This document shows positions 60,661 to 64,000 of a DNA stretch of 64,000 nucleotides, in pieces. Positions within the stretch are counted from its first letter, which is position 1; every line of letters starts with the position of its first letter. Source of the DNA: Ophiura sarsii (taxonomy: Eukaryota; Echinodermata; Ophiuroidea; Amphilepidida; Ophiuridae); the NCBI GenBank assembly GCA_035610835.1, contig CM069442.1, forward strand, positions 2,281,353-2,345,352. Direction: 5' to 3'. Made by a program: the position numbers and the translations under genes. Below the pieces are notes generated by a model that made no database searches, was not told where the DNA came from, and saw nothing but the letters and a program-made list of their open reading frames with translations.

Positions 60661-63127
60661 GCATTTATAATGCGCCGTCAATCTAGGTAAAACTATTCCG
60701 AGGCGCAAACATATAAAACAAAAATACAAATTAACATGAAAATTACATAAACAAGGATGATGTGCATATACATGTACATATGTATAATACAAAGAAATCA
60801 ATTATAAACTGAGTCAAATAATCTTGTTTTTAACAAGTTCTTAAAAGAGTCAAGTGAATCACAGCATCTTAAATTATAAGGTAGTGAGTTCCAGAGAGTT
60901 GGTGCAGCAACCGAAAATGCGCGATCTCCAAATGAAGAAGTAGTCCGTGGAACAACAAGTAAAAGTTTATCAGTGGACCGGAGAGTACGTTTTGGATGAT
61001 ATGGTACAAGAAGATTAGCAATATATGTTGGTGAAGTGCCATGCAAAGCTTTCCAAGTTAAAAGAAGAAGTTTAAAATGAATTCTTTCGCGAACAGGAAG
61101 CCAGTGGAGATCTTTCAATATTGGAGTGATATGATCGAATTTCCTTGTCTTTGTGAGAACGCGAGCAGCTGCATTTTGAGCAAGTTGTAGTTTGTGAAGT
61201 AAGTGATCAGTGATGCCAAAAAGAAGAGAATTGCCATTGTCAATACGAGAAGTTATAAGAGCATGGACAATAGTAGCTGCGGTTTCAAATGTTAACATTT
61301 TCCTTATACTATTGACATTCCGTATATGATAATACACTGATTGGCATATCCGTCGAACTTAAACATCCATACATAGATTATTATCAAACACAATTCCTAA
61401 GTTCCGAGCAGATTTTGAAGCAAGAACAGAAGAAGTGTCGATATTGATATGATGATCAATTATTTTACATTGATTGAATCTGGAGGTCATAATTAAAAAC
61501 TCTGTCTTATCATCATTCAATTTCAGCTTGTTTACAGACATCCACGACTTGATTTCTAAAATACAAGCTTCTGCGCGTTGACGGGCCGACATTTCATCAT
61601 TACGATCATTTAAATTAAAAGGCACATATAGTTGTGTATCGTCCGCGTAAGAATGAACATTTAATCCGTGTTTGCGAGCAATGCTAGCAATGGGAGAGGA
61701 ATAGATGGTGAATAGTATAGGTCCAAGCACAGATCCTTGAGGAACGCCATATTTTAGCGGAACATGCGTAGAAATAGTTCCATTTATGTTTACTGCTTGA
61801 GTTCTGTTTTTGAGGTAGTTGACTGAGGGTGCGTATTTGGATGGCAATGGTCCGTCGGTTTTTTGACACAGGCTGCGTCATGGTACATGAGAAGTTGACG
61901 CACCTCGGTAAAGTGACGCACCACTCCCGGGGGTCGTATAGTGCGTCTTACAACTGATAGGTGTATAAATCAATTTAGGCCACTCTATACATGCACTAGA
62001 CTTGGTCCCTACGTCCCTCTATATGGCCGCCATCTTTAAAAATTGCGTTCCAAAAAGAGGGACTGGGAAAACGACAAGGTGAAAATGTGTGCGGTTACTC
62101 ATGGAATTCCAGGAATATTTAGCATGAGGCCTATATATAATATGAATATATGCAAACGATCCACCGCGCATGCACATTTGAGCCCAGCAACATCAGAAAT
62201 ACACCCGATTGGACCAATTAAAGGCAATGCGTAGAACGATTGTCACGCCGCACACGGGAGGCAAATCGTGCGCCTTATCATGAGCTTATTCATGAGTTAT
62301 CAGCGTGCACTTTTGGAACTGTATTTGTTCCAGTCTTCACATTTGAGCACCCTCACATCACAGTGGCCATGTGTAAAATAGGGAAGACATGCCCTGGAGG
62401 ACTAGACCTTTAGCTTATCATCACCCTACCCACCCCCCCCCCCCCCCCCCCCCCCCCCATTGAATTAAGAATAAGATGGCTCAGGACAGGTACTACTACT
62501 ACTAGTACTAGTCTATTGTAGTACTGAGTCTGAGCTGAGGTAGGTCGGAGGATTGCCCATGGCATATCATCATGATCATATAGCCTAACCTTTTTGGCAA
62601 TATCCTCAAATAGGTCTTACATACAGAATAAAGCACAAGGCAGCAATTGTTTTGCAGTTGATTTGCATTGTAAATATGATAGCTGCCGTGTGCTTTATTC
62701 CGTATGTAAGACCTATTTGAGGATATTGCCACCTTTTTCATTTTGTTCGGATGGATTTTTAAACACATTATTAGTTAATAGTTCTTTTAAATATTCTATG
62801 ATTCAGAATTTCAATGATGGGTGTGATCGTTTTGTTTTTATTGGTGGGCGTGTTACATGTACGTGTTTCAATTATTGACGTGTTTGTGTCAAACAAGGGT
62901 GACGAATTCTGCAGGTTCCCAGTTCTTAGTGTAAAAAATGAAAATATGTTACATCCATATTCTAATTTCACGGGATTCCAGAGGGTCATATACATTACCT
63001 CGTGAGACACACATCTTCCACATCGTAGCTTGAGACAATGCTTACAAAAATATAGTTGAGTTATTGCAGAACGAAGCCCACAAGTGCATAAAATCTGTAC
63101 GCGATCGTACTCCAAAATAGTCGCCAT
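47102..63127 (-). CDS. DCTN4: dynactin subunit 4 (p62), complete 12-exon gene
   Basis: Twelve exons join in frame with GT-AG introns to 470 residues (human p62 is about 460). In transcript order they are 62999-63127, 58128-58198, 55883-56091, 55194-55237, 54490-54662, 53230-53342, 52554-52663, 52160-52233, 51434-51605, 50414-50511, 48922-49000 and 47102-47242. The protein is a subunit of dynactin, the cytoplasmic dynein activator, and sits at the pointed end of its Arp1 filament (family knowledge). The N-terminal Cys pairs [23 protein letters not shown] and CGFC form the RING-like zinc region. [35 protein letters not shown] and FKIQLVA are near-identical to vertebrate p62. The ATG at 63127 sits in AACATGGCGAC. 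Intron 1 is 4.8 kb and most introns carry transposons. The end of exon 9 is unusual (see that entry). Identity is very secure; exact ends rest on splice consensus and phase. Confidence 0.96.
47285..47511. mobile_element. diverged relative of the 21807 MITE (DCTN4 intron 11)
   Basis: Shares ACCTGATAGTCCGTTTGCC and TTAGAACAG...GTCGCC with 22049-22099. The left end is not clear, so the boundaries are approximate. Confidence 0.45.
48131..48382. mobile_element. GTGATCAA-type MITE, copy B (DCTN4 intron 11)
   Basis: Ends ATGTGACGTGATCAAGC and GCTTGATCACGTCGCAT are inverted repeats of 17 bp with one mismatch. Homologous to 45802-46069. Confidence 0.85.
48395..48764. mobile_element. inverted-repeat element containing a tRNA-Val-like block (DCTN4 intron 11)
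   Basis: Both ends read inward as TGCAGYRRTGGAAATACCCA and continue CATGACTTTCCA, about 43 bp in all. They are flanked by TA-rich microsatellites, so the target would be TA. Inside, 48551-48622 resembles tRNA-Val (TCTAGTGGTTGACTTACATG, TTTACA in the anticodon loop, GGTTCGATTCC, end AGAACCA). The 5' acceptor strand does not pair and the loop is 8 nt, so it is a tRNA relic and not a gene. Confidence 0.75.
48922..49000 (-). CDS. DCTN4: DCTN4 exon 11
   Basis: Residues 399-424 after completing Glu398: [18 protein letters not shown], matching the vertebrate AFRKANKVGIFIKVTP. Donor GATT|GTAAGT. Confidence 0.93.
49169..49652. mobile_element. mariner-like MITE with perfect 28-bp ends (DCTN4 intron 10)
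   Basis: Ends CACTCGTCCAAAGAAGTTCC and its complement are perfect over 28 bp, flanked by TA (49167-49168 and 49653-49654). 484 bp. A tandem repeat of the 14-mer TTGAAGTTCAAATA (about four copies) lies at 49198-49256. Confidence 0.92.
50414..50511 (-). CDS. DCTN4: DCTN4 exon 10
   Basis: Residues 366-397 plus two bases: [20 protein letters not shown] and the acidic DSQEYDNP. Acceptor TTATCCAG, donor CCAGA|GTAAGT. Confidence 0.93.
51317..51463 (-). repeat. 39-bp in-frame minisatellite carrying splice donors
   Basis: About 3.8 copies of a unit containing GAGAGATGTTCTACGGCTAA followed by GTATGTGTTACAG. Each unit holds a donor-like CTAAG|GTATGT (one is CTAAA) and an acceptor-like TTACAG. The repeat straddles the exon 9/intron 9 boundary of DCTN4 and stays open in the coding frame throughout. 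Confidence 0.92.
51434..51605 (-). CDS. DCTN4: DCTN4 exon 9, with alternative repeated donors
   Basis: Residues 308-365: [20 protein letters not shown] to ERCSTAK. The end at 51434 uses the first of four donors spaced exactly 39 bp apart (exon ends 51434, 51395, 51356, 51317). Each later donor would add 13 in-frame residues of the type [13 protein letters not shown]. The first donor best matches vertebrate STAKV spacing. All four join to exon 10 in phase 0. Confidence 0.88.
52160..52233 (-). CDS. DCTN4: DCTN4 exon 8
   Basis: Residues 284-307 plus two bases: [20 protein letters not shown], near-identical to vertebrate p62. Donor CAT|GTGAGT. Confidence 0.94.
52554..52663 (-). CDS. DCTN4: DCTN4 exon 7
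   Basis: Residues 247-283: [12 protein letters not shown] to [16 protein letters not shown], strongly conserved in the family. Donor AGG|GTAAGT. Confidence 0.94.
52761..53105 (+). mobile_element. tRNA-derived SINE (DCTN4 intron 6)
   Basis: The tRNA-like head at 52761-52834 has GTGGCGCAGTGGGTAGAGC (A box), CTGTTAATC at the anticodon position (GTT, Asn-like) and GGTTCGAGTC (B box). The body follows with CTCTTGAGTAAGGCACTTTA, a block resembling ones seen in several animal SINEs. The 3' boundary is approximate. It lies opposite in strand to DCTN4. Confidence 0.82.
53230..53342 (-). CDS. DCTN4: DCTN4 exon 6
   Basis: Residues 209-246: [20 protein letters not shown] and the acidic linker [16 protein letters not shown]. 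Donor AAAG|GTATGC. Confidence 0.9.
53343..54489. other. DCTN4 intron 5, nothing recognised
   Basis: Contains a G run at about 53777 and a pair of GGGATAACC words (near 53987 and 54157) bracketing a degenerate, possibly coding-derived stretch that I cannot identify. No gene or clear element. Confidence 0.4.
54490..54662 (-). CDS. DCTN4: DCTN4 exon 5
   Basis: Residues 152-208 plus two bases of Gly209. The charged helical stretch [20 protein letters not shown] is likely coiled coil, and the exon ends ALMSTLSSL. Confidence 0.93.
55194..55237 (-). CDS. DCTN4: DCTN4 exon 4 (44-bp microexon)
   Basis: Residues 137-151, [15 protein letters not shown], matching the vertebrate SGGWQEPENP segment. Donor CGG|GTAAGT. 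Confidence 0.93.
55452..55620 (+). mobile_element. CR1-like LINE 3' remnant (between DCTN4 exons 3 and 4)
   Basis: In one plus-strand frame it reads [20 protein letters not shown] followed by [10 protein letters not shown], the C-terminal signature of CR1-like ORF2 also seen at 16231-17123. Short, with no visible (TTA)n tail. Confidence 0.78.
55883..56091 (-). CDS. DCTN4: DCTN4 exon 3
   Basis: Residues 67-136: [20 protein letters not shown] and [20 protein letters not shown]. Contains most of the second zinc-binding half. Acceptor TACAACAG, donor GTTG|GTAAGT. Confidence 0.95.
56328..56610. other. DCTN4 intron 2 segment with C run
   Basis: About 19 C bases at 56330-56348. Otherwise no feature is recognised before the hAT-like element. 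Confidence 0.5.
56611..57535. mobile_element. hAT-like element with TAGTG ends and 8-bp target duplication (DCTN4 intron 2)
   Basis: The right end reads inward TAGTGTTGTTATCGAT. The left reads TAGTATAGTGCTGTTATCGAT, with a small insertion. ATGTTCAC flanks both sides (56603-56610 and 57536-57543). TATCGATA- and CGACATG-type words recur near both ends, as expected for subterminal binding sites. 925 bp with only short frames, so non-autonomous. Confidence 0.87.
57536..58127. other. DCTN4 intron 2 remainder
   Basis: No gene. A fragment GACTCACCCTGTCCATGC near 57953 is the end of a TA-type repeat related to 44155-44167. Confidence 0.4.
58128..58198 (-). CDS. DCTN4: DCTN4 exon 2
   Basis: Residues 44-66 plus two bases of Arg67: [18 protein letters not shown]. 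Acceptor TTTTGCAG, donor AACAG|GTAAAG. Confidence 0.93.
58199..59637. other. DCTN4 intron 1, proximal part, nothing recognised
   Basis: About 1.4 kb. Frames here are short or lack recognisable content; the longest (59014-59433, 139 codons) has no conserved motif that I can name. Confidence 0.4.
59638..60406. mobile_element. TTAA-flanked MITE with nested insertion (DCTN4 intron 1)
   Basis: Same family as 21332-21681: TTAAAGGTGTATGTTCCGAT at the left and ATCTACCTTTAA at the right, with the shared TACTGCCAAAGGTGGTTAAC. The element is split near its right end by the insertion at 59905-60394. Confidence 0.85.
59905..60394. mobile_element. nested hAT-like element with many GCGAGAATCC repeats
   Basis: Ends CAGGGGTGTACTTTCG and CGAAAGTACACCCCTG, with ATCTA on both sides (59900-59904 and 60395-60399). 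At least six copies of GCGAGAATCC or GGATTCTCGC, plus GCGAATC-type variants, lie in its two ends. They look like clustered transposase-binding sites. 490 bp, non-coding. Confidence 0.82.
60451..61963. mobile_element. TA-flanked inverted-repeat element hosting a LINE (DCTN4 intron 1)
   Basis: A perfect 40-bp inverted repeat begins CACCTATCAGTTGTAAGACG at both ends, with TA outside (60449-60450 and 61964-61965). Further inside both arms carry GTGCGTC and GACGGA-type words. The centre is occupied by a reverse-oriented LINE fragment. Confidence 0.88.
60628..61820 (-). mobile_element. CR1-like LINE fragment with intact YADD box, one stop
   Basis: The minus-strand frame covers the reverse transcriptase palm: [13 protein letters not shown], then [10 protein letters not shown] with the catalytic YADD at 61638-61649, then [14 protein letters not shown] single in-frame TAA (near 61358) interrupts it before [13 protein letters not shown]. 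It continues [31 protein letters not shown] and [10 protein letters not shown]. An (ATT)n tail lies at 60628-60658. It is 5'-truncated and has no endonuclease, so it is inactive. Confidence 0.92.
61966..62595. other. DCTN4 intron 1, 5' part, with C run
   Basis: No gene. A 26-base C run is at 62433-62458 and a CTACTACTACTAGTACTAGT stretch near 62494-62513. Confidence 0.45.
62596..62730. repeat. 50-bp-arm hairpin in DCTN4 intron 1
   Basis: The left arm starts GGCAATATCCTCAAATAGGT and the right arm (62681-62730) is its reverse complement with three mismatches in 50. The loop is 35 bases. It lies about 270 bp downstream of exon 1 in transcript direction. Either a young small foldback insertion or an intronic small-RNA precursor. 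Confidence 0.85.
62999..63127 (-). CDS. DCTN4: DCTN4 exon 1
   Basis: Residues 1-43, [10 protein letters not shown] to CVSHE, with the first zinc cysteines (FCKHC, CGRC). Donor GAG|GTAATG, phase 0. Confidence 0.93.
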
Positions 63128-63300
63128 GTTATTTGCTTTGCTAGACAGAATATCGATTATGTTCTGTGTATCGATCAATTATCGAATAGAAAAACGTCGG
63201 CAATTAGTCCGTGGGCTAGGTAACTTTTTGGTACCATGTGTAGGGGAAGGTCTCAGACTCAACACAAAAATGATTAAATCCATACTGTGATGTTTTTAGT
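63128..63300 (-). promoter_or_regulatory. DCTN4 5' flank / putative promoter
   Basis: Immediately upstream of the ATG. Two ATCGAT palindromes (63152-63157 and 63170-63175) and a third TATCGAA (63180-63186) lie within 60 bp of the start codon. No TATA box is evident, as expected for a housekeeping gene. The promoter role is inferred from position only. Confidence 0.35.
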
Positions 63301-64000
63301 TTTTTCCTCTTCCTAAAATACCCCTTTTTTCGAATTTCGCGGAGACTAATTCATGAAATACCCCCTGTCTATTTTCATGATTTCGCTGTCACTAAGTGTC
63401 AACGCTGACAATCGAAAATATACCCCTTTTCCGCGAATTTTAGAACAGTCATGGTTACCAACTTTTGTGTTGAGTTGGGGGGCCGGGGGGAAAGATGAGG
63501 GGGGGGCAGGGAGACACGCCAAACCCCCCCCCCCCCCCCCCCCTCCCAACCCAACCCCCAACACACAACCCCACACTTTTTCAAGGGAGGGGCGCAGGTT
63601 TTCCAAAGGGGATTCATGGAATAAGGTGTATCGCGAATCGAAAAAAACCCCATTGATTATCCTTTTCTGTTGCATTGTGGGATCGCAAAAGTGCAAAATC
63701 TGCCCCATTCTGGATCCCACAATGCATCAGAATGGATAATTAAAGGTATATTATGTGATCTTTCCATGGAACGCCCTCAACATCGAAAAAAAAATTGAAA
63801 GCAGACTTTCTTGCAGATTTACATTTCTGATCATAAATCGTACATACATTCCAAGTTACAGGGCGATACGATTCTTCATTACTTCAAAATCATGATTTTG
63901 GCCACGGGAGCGTCCTTTAGTAGAGATGGAATGCACAAAGTGGACTTACACACGATTGGCCACAAATTCTAAAAATAGGAGAAAAAGAAAAAAGGAGACA
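63301..64000. other. upstream region with repetitive CCCC/GGGG tracts
   Basis: A G-rich/C-rich stretch at 63476-63545 includes a run of about 20 C. AATACCCC-type words recur around 63317, 63357 and 63420. Near 63741 TTAAAGGTATATTATGTGAT resembles the left end of the TTAA-type MITE and may continue past the window. No gene. Confidence 0.45.

Overview
The window looks like nuclear DNA of a marine invertebrate. A spliced animal gene with GT-AG introns, tRNA-derived SINE-like repeats, CR1-like LINE fragments ending in (TTA)n and a very high density of short inverted-repeat transposons all point that way. A deuterostome such as an echinoderm or hemichordate is my guess. It rests on overall texture, for example frequent AGGCCTA words, and not on a diagnostic gene. 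Only three kinds of protein-coding gene can be supported, and most of the rest is mobile DNA.

Layout. 1-5.9 kb is repeats: a decayed LINE end, a 47-bp tandem repeat, two MITEs and a 1-kb foldback element. 6.0-7.6 kb holds an intronless minus-strand flavin amine oxidase of the polyamine-oxidase type with a signal peptide. 7.6-13.8 kb is intergenic. It holds two hAT-like MITEs with perfect 8-bp target duplications, a 0.84-kb TA-flanked element, and a tRNA-like SINE interrupted by an 89-bp near-perfect hairpin. 13.8-16.2 kb carries a cluster of a 15-bp motif, GTTTATTACGTTATC, in both orientations, which I cannot assign to a known element.

14.73-41.30 kb is a tandem triplication with units of about 9.4, 9.3 and 7.8 kb. 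Each unit ends in the same intact two-exon gene for a small membrane protein of the DUF1761 family. Units 1 and 2 share a CR1-like LINE insertion and a 13-copy, 54-bp array grown from the end of the coding exon. Unit 3 has neither and keeps the original 3' flank. This implies two successive duplications, with unit 3 closest to the ancestor.

41.3-47.1 kb is a GATT microsatellite followed by intergenic DNA with MITEs, some nested. 47.10-63.13 kb is a complete 12-exon minus-strand gene for dynactin subunit 4 (DCTN4, p62), predicted at 470 residues. Its introns hold many MITEs, a SINE, LINE remnants and a hairpin. Its exon 9 ends in a 39-bp in-frame minisatellite that repeats the splice donor four times. 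63.13-64.0 kb is its 5' flank.

The three gene types show no shared pathway: an oxidase predicted to enter the secretory route, an uncharacterised membrane protein in three copies, and a subunit of the dynein activator dynactin. The main interest is structural: the motif cluster, the stepwise triplication, and repeats acting on gene ends and splice sites.
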